This document shows, one piece after another, positions 42,978 through 52,084 of a stretch of DNA of 64,000 nucleotides. Origin of the DNA: Candidatus Koribacter versatilis Ellin345 (GTDB taxonomy: Bacteria; Acidobacteriota; Terriglobia; Terriglobales; Acidobacteriaceae). A model generated the notes under the pieces. The model made no database searches and was not told the DNA's origin. It saw only the letters and a program-made list of their open reading frames with translations. The number at the start of each line of letters is the position of its first letter. Position 1 is the stretch's first letter. The position numbers and the translations under genes are program-made. The stretch spans positions 5,448,501-5,512,500 of the forward strand of contig NC_008009.1 of the NCBI RefSeq assembly GCF_000014005.1, in the 5' to 3' direction.

Positions 42978-44513
42978 CTACTCCTCGTCCTTGTTGGCGT
43001 TTCTCGCGCGCGATTTAATCCAGATTGGAGTGCCGACGAATTGGAACGCGTCGCGAATCTGGTTCTCGAGGAAGCGCCGGTACGAAAAATGTAGCGGCGT
43101 GGCGCGGTCGGTAAAGAGGATGAACGTGGGCGGTGAGACGGCAGCCTGCGTCATGTAGAGGATGCGGACGCGCTGCGAATACGGTACGCCGGCGCGCTCG
43201 AAATCCACGTGTTTGAGGAAGCGGTTCATCTCGCCGGTTGCGATACGTTTGCGACGTTCGCGCGCAACCAGCTCGATGGCCTCGTAGATCTTCCCGGAAC
43301 CATAGCCCGTCTCCGCACTCGCGAAAACGATGGGCGCGTAGTTGAGGAACTTGAGGTGGCGGCGCACCTGCTCTTCGAAAATGTCCACCTTCGCGGCGGG
43401 CTTGCCGTCGGCGCGGTTGATGGTGACCAAATCCCACTTGTTGATGACGACGATAACGCTGCGGCCGGCCTCGTGGGCGTAGCCGGCGATGGTCGCGTCG
43501 ATGGCGGTGACGCCTTCGGTAGCGTCGATGAGGACGAGCGCGAGGTCGGCGGCTTCGAGGTGCTTACGCGCCATGACCACGCTGAGCTTTTCCGCCATCA
43601 AACGCGTTTTGCCTTTGCGGCGGATGCCTGCGGTATCAATGAAACGGAAGATCTGGCCGTCGCGCTCGACGACTTCATCCACGGCGTCGCGGGTGGTGCC
43701 GGCGATGGGCGAGACGATGGCGCGCGCGGTGCCGGTGAGACGATTGAGCATGGTGGATTTGCCAACATTGGGGCGGCCGATGATCGCGATTTTGATTTCC
43801 GGCGTTAGTTCGGAGTCTGGTTGCTCGGCGCCTTCGTGCGGTGCGTCGTCAATTTCAGAATCGAGATCGACCGAGGGCTGATCGTCGAAGGTGTCGGCGG
43901 GTTCGGCTGCCGTCTTGGCGTTCCTCAGCGCGGGTCGGGCGCCCGCGTTTTTGTCCTCCACAGTTTTGTCGCCCGCAGCTTTTTCGGGGATGCGCTCGAG
44001 AATCTCTTCCAACAATTCCGCAACACCCGTCGAATGTTCGGCGGAGATGGGAACCATGGTGCGGATGCCGAGGCGGCGGAAGTCTTCCACATAGGACTCA
44101 AGTTTCGGGTCGTCGATTTTGTTGACCGCGAGGATGAGCGGCTTGCCAGTGCGTTGCAGCAGGCGCGCGAGATCGATGTCGGGCGATGCAAGCTCGGTGC
44201 GAGCGTCAACCACCATCACGATGACGTCGGCTTCTTCGAGCGCGACCTTGGCCTGGCGAAAGATTTCCGCGGGGATGAGGGCTTCGTCGTCGGGGACGAT
44301 GCCACCGGTGTCGACCACGCGCAGACGCTTGCCGGCCCACTCGGAGTAGCCGTAGAGGCGGTCGCGCGTGATGCCGGGTTCGTCGCCGACGATGGCGCGC
44401 CGCTGACCCACGAGCCGGTTAAAGAGCGTGGACTTGCCGACGTTGGGGCGGCCCACGATGGCGATCATGCCGACCAGCGGGAGGGTTACGGTTTCTTTCT
44501 TCTTACGTGCCAA
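42978..44513 (-). CDS. der: Ribosome-associated GTPase Der (EngA)
   Basis: Der is an essential GTPase for 50S assembly with two G domains and a KH-like C terminus. Both P-loops are present (IAIVGRPNVGKSTLFNRL near 17-34 and IAIIGRPNVGKSTMLNRL near 246-263), with DTGG and DTAG switch motifs, NKID and NKWD. At 511 residues it is longer than usual (about 440-490), because the linker between the G domains (about 188-243) is an acidic, low-complexity stretch of over 50 residues. The C-terminal KH region reads SQRVRILYMTQAAVSPPTFILFT. The start is ATG 44513. Confidence 0.97.
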   Translation of the reverse strand: MARKKKETVTLPLVGMIAIVGRPNVGKSTLFNRLVGQRRAIVGDEPGITRDRLYGYSEWAGKRLRVVDTGGIVPDDEALIPAEIFRQAKVALEEADVIVMVVDARTELASPDIDLARLLQRTGKPLILAVNKIDDPKLESYVEDFRRLGIRTMVPISAEHSTGVAELLEEILERIPEKAAGDKTVEDKNAGARPALRNAKTAAEPADTFDDQPSVDLDSEIDDAPHEGAEQPDSELTPEIKIAIIGRPNVGKSTMLNRLTGTARAIVSPIAGTTRDAVDEVVERDGQIFRFIDTAGIRRKGKTRLMAEKLSVVMARKHLEAADLALVLIDATEGVTAIDATIAGYAHEAGRSVIVVINKWDLVTINRADGKPAAKVDIFEEQVRRHLKFLNYAPIVFASAETGYGSGKIYEAIELVARERRKRIATGEMNRFLKHVDFERAGVPYSQRVRILYMTQAAVSPPTFILFTDRATPLHFSYRRFLENQIRDAFQFVGTPIWIKSRARNANKDEE

Positions 44514-44670
44514 GTGGGCCTTCTTCTTGAAACAGAAAACAAAAAGGTAGCTTCCCTGCGAATCCGCATTGCTATGCGGACTCTCCGGTCGCCATGACAG
44601 AGGGCTAAGGTGTTAATGAGGCGAGCGGCAGAAGCCACTCCAGCTATTATAAGAACTTCTCACCTTTCTC

Positions 44671-46695
44671 GTGGCCAGTAGCTCACAATCCGCGGCAAGT
44701 CCGGCTCGCGACATCCGTTCGCTCACCCTGTCGCAGTTCTTCGGACCGGGCGGTGTGCTGGCGAAATCGCATCCGGCATATGAGTTCCGGCGCGGGCAGT
44801 TGCAGATGGCGCAAGCCGTGGAACAGGCGCTCACCGAGAAGCGGCACCTGATCGTTGAGGCCGGGACAGGAACCGGCAAGACGTTGGCGTATCTCGTGCC
44901 AGTGATTCGCTCGGGACTGCGCGTGATCATTTCGACGGGCACGAAAAATCTCCAGGAGCAGCTCTTCTATAAAGATGTTCCCTTCCTCGAGCGCGCGATT
45001 TTCGGCGCGGAGTCAGACCAGAAGTTGAAGGTCTGTTACATGAAGGGGCGCAACAATTATCTGTGCCGCAAGAAGCTGTATGACCTAAGCGACCGGCCGG
45101 TGCTCAACGGCCTGGAAGAGATTGACCAGTTCCGGCAGATCCGCGAGTGGGAGGCCGTGACCACGACCGGCGACCGCGCGGAGTTGACCGCCGTTCCCGA
45201 GGCCAGCCTGCTCTGGCCAAAGCTCGACGCGCGCGCGGACGCGTGTGTCGGCTCGAAGTGCAAAGATTTCGAGCGCTGCTTCATCACCGAGATGCGTCGT
45301 ACGGCAATGGAGAGCGACATCATCATCGTCAATCACCATCTGTACTTCGCCGATCTCGCGATTAAGCAGGCGGCGGATGGCGCGCCGGATGTCGGCATTC
45401 TGCCGGAAGCCGCGGCAGTAATCTTCGACGAGGCGCACGAACTCGAAGACGTCGCGGGCAGCTACTTCGGGGTGAGCGCGTCGAACGTGCGCGTGGACGA
45501 CCTGGTGCGCGATGTTGAATTCGCAATCAAGGAATTTCATATCGCGTCTCCGACGCTGTTGCAGGCTTCGCAGCGAGCCCGCGAACGCTCGCAGTTGTTC
45601 TTCTCGCTGGTTCCACAGGGCGAAGGGCGATTCGCGTTCGAGAACCGTAAGGAATTTCTGGAAGAGAACGGGGAAGAGTTTCTCGCGCTGCAGAATGCGC
45701 TGGGGCATCTCTACAGTGAAATTCAGGCGTTAAAAGAGAAACCGGATGAGTTGTTCAACCTGGCTCGACGCACCGAAGAACTGCGAGTACAGCTGAGTTT
45801 CCTGCTGGAATCGAATGACAAGAACACTGTGTATTGGGTGGAGCGTCGAGGCGAGTCGCGCCGCGCTGGAAGGCAGGGACACAACGTGTTTTTGCAGGCG
45901 ACGCCGATTGATGTGTCGGCAATCCTGCAGCGCACCTTGTTTGCAAATTTGAACACCGCGGTGTTGACCTCGGCGACGATCGCCGTCGGCGGCGGCTTTC
46001 AATACGCCCGCGGACGATTAGGGCTACAGGATGCACGCGAACTCGTCGTGCCCTCGCATTTCGACTACGAGACGCAAGCGGTGTTCTACGTGCCGCCAGA
46101 TATGCCTGATCCGCGCGAGCAATTGTTTTCGCGCAAGGCGGCCGATCGCATCCGCCAACTGCTGGAGATCACGCGTGGGCGCGCCTTCTGCCTGTTCACC
46201 AGCTACGCGCAGATGAACGACGTCTACGACCGGCTGCTCGGGGAACTCGATTATCCGATGCTGAAGCAGGGCGATGCACCGAAATCAGCACTGCTCGAAG
46301 AGTTCCGCACTACGCCCGGTGCGGTGCTGTTCGCGACCAGTTCTTTCTGGCAGGGCGTGGATGTGCAGGGCGAACAGCTGAGCTGCGTCATCATCGACCG
46401 GCTGCCGTTCGCGGTGCCGAACGATCCCGTGGTTGCCGCGCGGATCCGCGCCATTGATGCCGATGGCGGCAATGCGTTCTTCGACTACCAGGTGCCGAGC
46501 GCGGTCATCGCGTTGAAGCAGGGCTTCGGCAGGCTGATCCGCTCCCTGCACGATCGCGGCGTGGTGTGTCTACTCGATAATCGAATTCTGAAGAAGCAAT
46601 ACGGACGTGTGTTTGTGGAGAGCCTGCCAAAATACTGGCGTACGACCGACATTCGTAAGGTCGAGGAGTTTTTCGCAGGGCCCGAAGCGGATTAG
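44671..46695 (+). CDS. dinG: DinG/XPD-type ATP-dependent helicase with Fe-S motif
   Basis: The 674-residue protein starts at GTG 44671. It has Walker A in HLIVEAGTGTGKTLAYLVPV, four Cys between motifs I and II (NNYLCRKK, then DACVGSKCKDFERC) that match the 4Fe-4S site of XPD/DinG helicases, the DEAH box VIFDEAHELEDVAGSYF, and C-terminal motifs LFATSSFWQGVDVQGEQL and LKQGFGRLIRSL. These unwind DNA 5' to 3' and clear R-loops or replication blocks. It is slightly smaller than E. coli DinG (716). It is divergent from der. Confidence 0.94.
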   Translation: MASSSQSAASPARDIRSLTLSQFFGPGGVLAKSHPAYEFRRGQLQMAQAVEQALTEKRHLIVEAGTGTGKTLAYLVPVIRSGLRVIISTGTKNLQEQLFYKDVPFLERAIFGAESDQKLKVCYMKGRNNYLCRKKLYDLSDRPVLNGLEEIDQFRQIREWEAVTTTGDRAELTAVPEASLLWPKLDARADACVGSKCKDFERCFITEMRRTAMESDIIIVNHHLYFADLAIKQAADGAPDVGILPEAAAVIFDEAHELEDVAGSYFGVSASNVRVDDLVRDVEFAIKEFHIASPTLLQASQRARERSQLFFSLVPQGEGRFAFENRKEFLEENGEEFLALQNALGHLYSEIQALKEKPDELFNLARRTEELRVQLSFLLESNDKNTVYWVERRGESRRAGRQGHNVFLQATPIDVSAILQRTLFANLNTAVLTSATIAVGGGFQYARGRLGLQDARELVVPSHFDYETQAVFYVPPDMPDPREQLFSRKAADRIRQLLEITRGRAFCLFTSYAQMNDVYDRLLGELDYPMLKQGDAPKSALLEEFRTTPGAVLFATSSFWQGVDVQGEQLSCVIIDRLPFAVPNDPVVAARIRAIDADGGNAFFDYQVPSAVIALKQGFGRLIRSLHDRGVVCLLDNRILKKQYGRVFVESLPKYWRTTDIRKVEEFFAGPEAD

Positions 46696-46729
46696 TGCTG
46701 GCGGTCCGCCTTTGCGCATCTTATCCAGG

Positions 46730-47227
46730 ATGCGAACTTCATCCATCGTTGGCGCTGCATTCTTAGGTATCGCGACGGGACTTCGCTCCATAACCGGCTT
46801 GGCCGCGTTGTCGCAGGCAGCGCGCCGACAGCTTGTCGAAGTTCCGTTCGCATGGCTCGGTTCAGAGAAGGTCGCCGAAGGCCTCGCGATTGCCGCGGGC
46901 GCCGAATACTTAGGCGACAAATTGCCCTTCGTTCCCGCACGCACCGAAACCGGTCCGCTGGCGGGACGGATGTTGTTTGGCGCGCTCTGCGGTGCGCTGG
47001 TGGCAGAGCCGGAGTCGCGGGCGGCCGCGATGGTTGCGGGAGTGATCGGGGCTGCAGGCGCGGCGTTCGCAGGATTTCACATGCGAAGGCGAATCACGCA
47101 GGATGGTGCGATGGACCTTCCTGTTGCCTTGGCAGAAGATGCGATTGCCATAACGTTTGCGGCAGCTGGTATCGCAGTCGCTAGTTTCCGGCGCGATCGG
47201 CAGCGCAGACCCTTGAGAGCTTCGTAA
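46730..47227 (+). CDS. DUF4126-type small membrane protein
   Basis: The 165-residue product starts at ATG 46730 (MRTSSIVGAAFLGIATGLRSITGLAALS), 34 bases after the helicase stop; the frame upstream lies within the helicase gene. The Gly-rich hydrophobic helix with GLRS, then EYLGDKLPFVPARTETGPLAGRMLFGALCGA, matches the DUF4126 pattern. Three to four membrane helices are predicted. The function is unknown. Confidence 0.82.
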   Translation: MRTSSIVGAAFLGIATGLRSITGLAALSQAARRQLVEVPFAWLGSEKVAEGLAIAAGAEYLGDKLPFVPARTETGPLAGRMLFGALCGALVAEPESRAAAMVAGVIGAAGAAFAGFHMRRRITQDGAMDLPVALAEDAIAITFAAAGIAVASFRRDRQRRPLRAS

Positions 47228-47229
47228 TC

Positions 47230-47283
47230 GACAGGGGTCCTTCGACTGCGCGTCGCGCTTCGCACGACTCCGCTCAGGATGAC
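47230..47283. repeat. GTCCTTCGACT...GCTCAGGATGAC hairpin repeat, copy 2
   Basis: The same flanks as copy 1 enclose GTCGCGC-TTC-GCACGAC (47252-47268), with one mismatch in the seven-base stem. It sits between converging DUF4126 and GNAT genes. Confidence 0.85.
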
Positions 47284-47290
47284 CGGGGGA

Positions 47291-47857
47291 CTAGAGTTCT
47301 ATTTCCATGAAGACATCGGCGCGGACGAATGGCGATGGGTGCGCCGGAACGTGCTTGAAGCCTACGGATTCATAGAGGTGAATTGCGCTCCCCAGCTTGT
47401 GACTGGTCTCGAGGCGCAGGCGTTTGATGCCAAGTTCCTTGGCTTCCTGGATGGCGAACAAGAGGAGTTTGCGGCCGATGCCGCGGCCTTGCCAGTCTTC
47501 AGAGACGGCCATCTTCACGAGCTCGAAACCGCCATCGTGCTCCGGCGTGAGGGCACACGTGCCAATCACTTCCGCTCCTGCGCAGGCTACGAAGATCGCT
47601 CCACCCGGACTGACGATTTTGCCCAGCGGATCGGCGAGCATAATGCGGTCGGGTTCTTCCAGGGTGAAGAACTTCGAGATCCAGTGCTCGTTGAGCTGGC
47701 GGAAAGCTTCGGCATCGTGGCGCTGAAAGTATCGGACGCAAACTTCAGGCGGCATGGCGGACGGCACTTGCTGCGAAAGTACGTAGAGCATATCTGATCT
47801 CACGAATAACCCCCACAAACGAATCAATGAAAAAGATTTTCGGACGGATCGAGTCAT
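47291..47857 (-). CDS. GNAT-family N-acetyltransferase
   Basis: The acetyl-CoA loop is clear: ELVKMAVSEDWQGRGIGRKLLLFAIQEAKELGI (Q/R-x-x-G-x-G/A motif), followed by LRLETSHKLGSAIHLYESVGFKHV typical of GNAT motif B. As drawn the protein is 188 residues from ATG 47857. Internal ATG 47791 (MLYVLSQQ) or 47755 (MPPEVCVRYFQR) would give a more usual length of about 155-165; the conserved fold starts near the latter. The substrate is unknown. It is divergent from the LysR gene with 41 bases between the outer starts. Confidence 0.9.
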   Translation of the reverse strand: MTRSVRKSFSLIRLWGLFVRSDMLYVLSQQVPSAMPPEVCVRYFQRHDAEAFRQLNEHWISKFFTLEEPDRIMLADPLGKIVSPGGAIFVACAGAEVIGTCALTPEHDGGFELVKMAVSEDWQGRGIGRKLLLFAIQEAKELGIKRLRLETSHKLGSAIHLYESVGFKHVPAHPSPFVRADVFMEIEL

Positions 47858-47866
47858 ACGTCCAAT

Positions 47867-47889
47867 ATCTTGTTTATCGCGATTAAGAT
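47867..47889. promoter_or_regulatory. Likely LysR operator
   Basis: An inverted repeat ATCTT (47867-47871), 13 bases, AAGAT (47885-47889) with inner palindrome ATCGCGAT lies directly before the LysR gene. Dyads of this kind between a LysR gene and its divergent neighbour are usual regulator-binding sites. Confidence 0.55.
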
Positions 47890-47898
47890 GTTAGAGGT

Positions 47899-48819
47899 AT
47901 GGATAACGAAATCGAACTCCGGCACTTGCGCTACTTCGTGGCAGTAGCGGAAGAACTGCATTTTGGGCGCGCGGCCGCGCGGCTGCACCTGGCCCAGCCT
48001 CCACTGTCGCAACAGATCAAGAAGCTGGAAGAGATCCTCGGGTACGCGCTGTTTACGCGAACGTCGCGGGCGGTGAAGCTGACCAGCGCGGGCGAAGTAT
48101 TTCTGGAGCGCGCGCAGCGCACCTTGCGTCATGTGCGCGAAGACATGGAGGAAGTCCGCAGCATTGGCCGCGGCGAAGTGGGCTACCTGCGCGTGGGATT
48201 TATCGGATCGTCCATGCTGACGGTGCTGCCGGCGATCTTCGGGCGATATCGCCGTGCGTATCCGAAGGTGAATTTGCAGTTGCAGGAGTCTTACACCTCG
48301 GGCGTGGTGGAGGGGCTGCTGAAAGCGACGTTGGATGCGGGCATTCTTCGCGATGGCGGGCCGACGCATGGCCTGACGGTGGAACGGTTGTACTCGGAGC
48401 CATTCGTGGCGGTGCTGCCCGGCAAGCATCCGCTGGCGAAACAGCGTGCCCTCTCGCCGCGAGCGTTGAAGGATGAGCCGTTTGTGTTTTATCCGCCGTA
48501 CTCGAGCAAACTGGCATATGAGAAACCGGTAAGCATTTGCGAGGCGCACGGCTTTCGGCCAAAGGTGGTACAGGAAGCACCACAATGGTTGACGATCCTG
48601 CGACTGGTGGGCGCGGGCCTGGGGGTGTCGATTGCGCCTGCCTGCGTGGAGCGCATCGCGGCGCCGGATGTCGTGTGCATTCCATTACGGGGTGCCGCCG
48701 TGCGCAGCGACATTGAGTTGGCGTTCCGCGAGGGCGAGGGACGCGAGATTGTGCGCGCGTTCGCGGAAATTGTCCGCGATGGATTTGCGCACGGACGAAA
48801 AATGAAGATTCCGTCATAA
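47899..48819 (+). CDS. LysR-family transcriptional regulator
   Basis: The 306-residue protein has an N-terminal winged helix [45 protein letters not shown] and a C-terminal periplasmic-binding-like effector domain ([24 protein letters not shown], then [13 protein letters not shown]). The N-terminal pattern is close to CatR/BenM-type regulators, which sense aromatic-acid metabolites, but the effector here is unknown. It is divergent from the GNAT gene and followed 61 bases later by a haem-protein pair that it may control. Confidence 0.94.
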   Translation: MDNEIELRHLRYFVAVAEELHFGRAAARLHLAQPPLSQQIKKLEEILGYALFTRTSRAVKLTSAGEVFLERAQRTLRHVREDMEEVRSIGRGEVGYLRVGFIGSSMLTVLPAIFGRYRRAYPKVNLQLQESYTSGVVEGLLKATLDAGILRDGGPTHGLTVERLYSEPFVAVLPGKHPLAKQRALSPRALKDEPFVFYPPYSSKLAYEKPVSICEAHGFRPKVVQEAPQWLTILRLVGAGLGVSIAPACVERIAAPDVVCIPLRGAAVRSDIELAFREGEGREIVRAFAEIVRDGFAHGRKMKIPS

Positions 48820-48880
48820 GCTTGTTGCAACTCACGTGAGAACTGCGCAGTCCAATAAGCTTCATTGTGTGCTGAGCGAG

Positions 48881-49999
48881 ATGAAGCAACGAGCGTGTCT
48901 CTTTTCCCTATGCATGACTGTGCTGTGCGGGTTTCTGCTGCTCGCGAAGGCCAGCGGCTCCGAGCCGCAGTTGAGCGAGGGCGGGCAGATTTATACCAAG
49001 GCGTGCGCGGCGTGTCACGGGCCTGACGGCAAGGGCACGGCGAAGGCGATTGCCGGCTTCGACCAGCCGAATACTTTTCCAGATTTCTCGCGTTGCGACC
49101 AAACCACATCGGAAGTGAACTCTGCCTACGCGGCGGTGATTACCTATGGCGGGCCGTACCGTGGGTTCTCGCAAATCATGCCGTCGTTCGGGAAGGCGCT
49201 GACGCCGAAAGAGATCAACGAACTCGTGCACTATCTCCGGAGTTTCTGCACGAACTCGCATTGGCCGCGCGGCGAGCTGAACTTGCCGCGAGCGGTGCAG
49301 ACGGAAAAAGCCTATCCCGAAGATGAAGAGGTCATCACCGCGGCGGTGAATGCGCGCAACGCGCCGGGCGTGGAGAACCACATCATCCACGAGCAGCGCT
49401 TTGGGATGAAGAACCAGTTGGAAGTGGACGTACCTCTGATGTTCACGCATCCGGAGCAGAATTGGTACGGCGGGATTGGGGATGTGACGATCGGCTGGAA
49501 GCGGGTGCTGTATTCAAGCCTACCGAAGGGATCGATCTTCGCGGTGCAGGGCGAAGTCTCGGCGCCGACCGGCAATTACAACCACGGCCTGGGCGCGGGG
49601 ACGACCTCATTCGGTGTCTTTGGCATGTACGACCAGCTCTTCCCTACGAACACATTCTTCCAACTGCAAGGCGGCGCTGCCTTGCCGGTGGACACGACGA
49701 AGGCCCCGCAGAACGTGTATGGCTATGCGACCTTCGGGCAGACATTCGCGGGAGATCACGGCTTCGGCCGCGCGTGGTCGCCGATGGTGGAGTTTCTCGC
49801 GAACCGCGATCTGGTGAACAGTGCGAAGACCGACTGGGACCTGCTGCCGCAAATGCAGGTCACGCTGAGCAAACGCCAGCATGTGCGCGGGGACATTGGC
49901 GTGCGCGTGCCGGTGACCGATACAGCGCATCGCCCGATCCAGATTGAGTTCTACCTGCTGTGGGACTGGGCCGACGGCAAGCTGACGGAGGGCTGGTAA
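48881..49999 (+). CDS. Mono-haem cytochrome c fused to an outer-membrane-like domain
   Basis: From ATG 48881 the protein is 372 residues; the earlier ATG at 48836 lacks a signal sequence at its front. The signal peptide is MKQRACLFSLCMTVLCGFLL. A class I cytochrome c domain (about 30-125) has haem-binding C42-A-A-C45-H46 and a likely axial Met in FSQIMPSF (M100). Residues about 135-372 are beta-rich with many aromatics (NWYGGIGDVTIGWKRVLY, then FFQLQGGAALP) and end in W, as outer-membrane barrels do. A cytochrome joined to a barrel-like domain suggests electron transfer at the outer membrane; this is inference. It is coupled to the next gene by TAATG. Confidence 0.84.
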   Translation: MKQRACLFSLCMTVLCGFLLLAKASGSEPQLSEGGQIYTKACAACHGPDGKGTAKAIAGFDQPNTFPDFSRCDQTTSEVNSAYAAVITYGGPYRGFSQIMPSFGKALTPKEINELVHYLRSFCTNSHWPRGELNLPRAVQTEKAYPEDEEVITAAVNARNAPGVENHIIHEQRFGMKNQLEVDVPLMFTHPEQNWYGGIGDVTIGWKRVLYSSLPKGSIFAVQGEVSAPTGNYNHGLGAGTTSFGVFGMYDQLFPTNTFFQLQGGAALPVDTTKAPQNVYGYATFGQTFAGDHGFGRAWSPMVEFLANRDLVNSAKTDWDLLPQMQVTLSKRQHVRGDIGVRVPVTDTAHRPIQIEFYLLWDWADGKLTEGW

Positions 50000-51609
50000 T
50001 GAAACTCTCCGCGACACTGCTCACGATGATTGCATTGCTCTCATTGCCGCTGCTGCTCCGTGGCGGGAAACATGAAGAGCTGAAGCCCGCGTTCCAAACG
50101 TCGGACCGCTGCATGGCCTGCCACAACGGATTGACCGACACGCAGGGCAAAGATATTTCGATCGGCCTGAGTTGGCGTGCGAGCGTGATGGGCAATTCGT
50201 CGCGCGATCCGTACTGGCAAGCGAGCGTCCGTCGCGAGACGATCGATCACCCAGCGGTGAGCGCCGAGGTGCAGGACGAATGCTCGATCTGCCACATGCC
50301 CATCGTCCGCTACGAAGCGGCGATGCAGGGCAAAAAGGCAGAGCCCTTCAAGTTCTTCCCGCTTGCGCAGAATGGAACGAAGGAGTCGCGCGATGGCGTT
50401 TCGTGCGCGGTGTGCCACCAGATTTCGTCGGAACGACTCGGTACGAAGGAGAGTTTTACCGGACAATTCAAAGTCGACGCGCCGAGCCAGAAAGACGTGC
50501 GCCCTGAGTTCGGGCCTTTCGCTGTCGATCCTGGACATCAGCGAATCATGCAGTCCTCTACCGGCGGGTTCACGCCGATGGCAGCATCGCATATCCGCGA
50601 TTCGGCACTGTGCGCGACGTGTCACACGCTCTACACCACGGCACGCGGCGAGGGCGGCAAAGCGATTGGTACTCTGCCGGAGCAGGTTCCGTTTCTCGAA
50701 TGGCAGCACAGTTCGTATGTGAACGAAGCCACGTGCCAGAGCTGCCACATGCCCGAAGTGAAGGGCGCGGTGGGAATCACTGCAGTTTTGCCGGTGATGC
50801 GCGAGGGCATGCATCAGCACACCTTTACGGGCGGGAATTTCCTGCTGCCGCGCGCACTCGATAAGTACCGCAACGAGCTCGACACCCGGGCGCTGCCGCA
50901 GGAGCTCCAAGCGGATTCCGAACGTACGATCCAGTTCCTGCAAACGCAGGCGGCGAAGGTCGCGGTCAAGAACCTCGATGTAAATGGCAGCACGATGCGG
51001 GTGGATGTCGAGGTCGAAAACAAGACCGGGCACAAGTTGCCAACGGCGTATCCCTCGCGGCGAGCGTGGCTGTGGGTGAAAGTGACCGACCGCGACGGCC
51101 ACACCGTCTTTGAGTCGGGCAAGCTGAACTCGGATGGATCGATCGCCGGCAATGACAACGATGCCGATCCTACAAAGTACGAGCCCTACTATCGGGAGAT
51201 CACGAGCGCCGACCAGGTGCAGATCTTCGAAGACATTCTCGGCGACGAGCGCGGGCAGGTAACCACTGGTCTGCTCAAGGGCGTGCGTTATCTCAAGGAC
51301 AGCCGCCTGCTACCGCAGGGATTCGACAAAGCGACGACTTCGAAGGACATTGCGACATACGGCAATGCCACGGACGATCCGAATTTCGCCGCCGGCGGCG
51401 CGCTGGTGCGCTACTCGGTGCCACTCGGAAACGCCGCGGGGCCGTTCCATGTGCAGGCTGAGCTCTGGTATCAGCCAATCGGTTTCCGCTGGGCGCACAA
51501 TCTTGAACCATACCTGCAGGCAGACGAGCCAAAGAGGTTCGTGAATATTTACAACGCGATGTCGAATGTTTCTGCGCTGAAGTTGGCAGGCGCAGAAGCT
51601 ACTCGCTAA
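49999..51609 (+). CDS. Penta-haem cytochrome c
   Basis: The start ATG 49999 shares one base with the previous stop. The 536-residue protein has an N-terminal hydrophobic segment (MKLSATLLTMIALLSLPLLL) and five CxxCH motifs: C38-H42, C95-H99, C136-H140, C205-H209 and C246-H250. Their spacing and motifs such as DECSICHMP, SCAVCHQI, CATCHTL and CQSCHMPE resemble cytochrome c554/nitrite-reductase-type multihaem domains. The last 250 residues hold no haem site and include a beta-sandwich-like part (VDVEVENKTGHKLPTAYPSR). It should act as a periplasmic electron carrier or oxidoreductase with the mono-haem protein. The electron source is not known. Confidence 0.88.
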   Translation: MKLSATLLTMIALLSLPLLLRGGKHEELKPAFQTSDRCMACHNGLTDTQGKDISIGLSWRASVMGNSSRDPYWQASVRRETIDHPAVSAEVQDECSICHMPIVRYEAAMQGKKAEPFKFFPLAQNGTKESRDGVSCAVCHQISSERLGTKESFTGQFKVDAPSQKDVRPEFGPFAVDPGHQRIMQSSTGGFTPMAASHIRDSALCATCHTLYTTARGEGGKAIGTLPEQVPFLEWQHSSYVNEATCQSCHMPEVKGAVGITAVLPVMREGMHQHTFTGGNFLLPRALDKYRNELDTRALPQELQADSERTIQFLQTQAAKVAVKNLDVNGSTMRVDVEVENKTGHKLPTAYPSRRAWLWVKVTDRDGHTVFESGKLNSDGSIAGNDNDADPTKYEPYYREITSADQVQIFEDILGDERGQVTTGLLKGVRYLKDSRLLPQGFDKATTSKDIATYGNATDDPNFAAGGALVRYSVPLGNAAGPFHVQAELWYQPIGFRWAHNLEPYLQADEPKRFVNIYNAMSNVSALKLAGAEATR

Positions 51610-51958
51610 CGAGCTCGATCTGCGGCAGCGTGCGGATCTCACGGAATTCCGTATCGAGCGTCACGAGGTACGCGCGCAAGTTCGCGCGTAGCGCTTCGAC
51701 GGCGACACCACCGTACGTCTCGGGATACTTCTCCAATCGTCCCAGGGCTTTCTTGGCCATCGAGCGCGCACCGCCAAGATTGTCTCGGCGGAAGTGGAAG
51801 AGCGAACCGGCGACCTGGATGAGAGCTTGGAGGAACGTTTTCTCCGGCTCTTCCGACTTGAGCCATACGGCTTCCCAGTGTTCGTGGGCTTCGAAGAACT
51901 GCTCTCGGCGGAAGCATGCGAGTCCGGCGCTCATCTCGGGGGTGGACCAGTCGATCAT
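51599..51958 (-). CDS. DUF309 family protein
   Basis: From ATG 51958 the product is 119 residues with the family motif FFEAHEHWEAVWLKSEEPEK and FLQALIQVAGSLFHFRRDN; the ATG at 52054 would run across a dispersed repeat and is unlikely. These small helical proteins have no known biochemical role. Its last 11 bases overlap the end of the convergent penta-haem gene. Confidence 0.85.
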   Translation of the reverse strand: MIDWSTPEMSAGLACFRREQFFEAHEHWEAVWLKSEEPEKTFLQALIQVAGSLFHFRRDNLGGARSMAKKALGRLEKYPETYGGVAVEALRANLRAYLVTLDTEFREIRTLPQIELVSE

Positions 51959-51970
51959 CTGAGCAAACCT

Positions 51971-51999
51971 ACCACGGAGACACGGAGGCACGGAGAGGT
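51971..51999. repeat. ACCACGGAGACACGGAGG-type dispersed repeat
   Basis: ACCACGGAGACACGGAGG, continuing as CACGGAGAGG, lies immediately before the DUF309 start. It is the G variant of the ACCACGAAGG family described at 30102 and 35550. Confidence 0.7.
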
Positions 52000-52084
52000 G
52001 AAGGCTGTTTGTCAACATTCTCCAACGTGACAACCTGCTCAATACGCGCTTCATCTAGGCCATCCAGCAGTACAGGAGTGGTCT

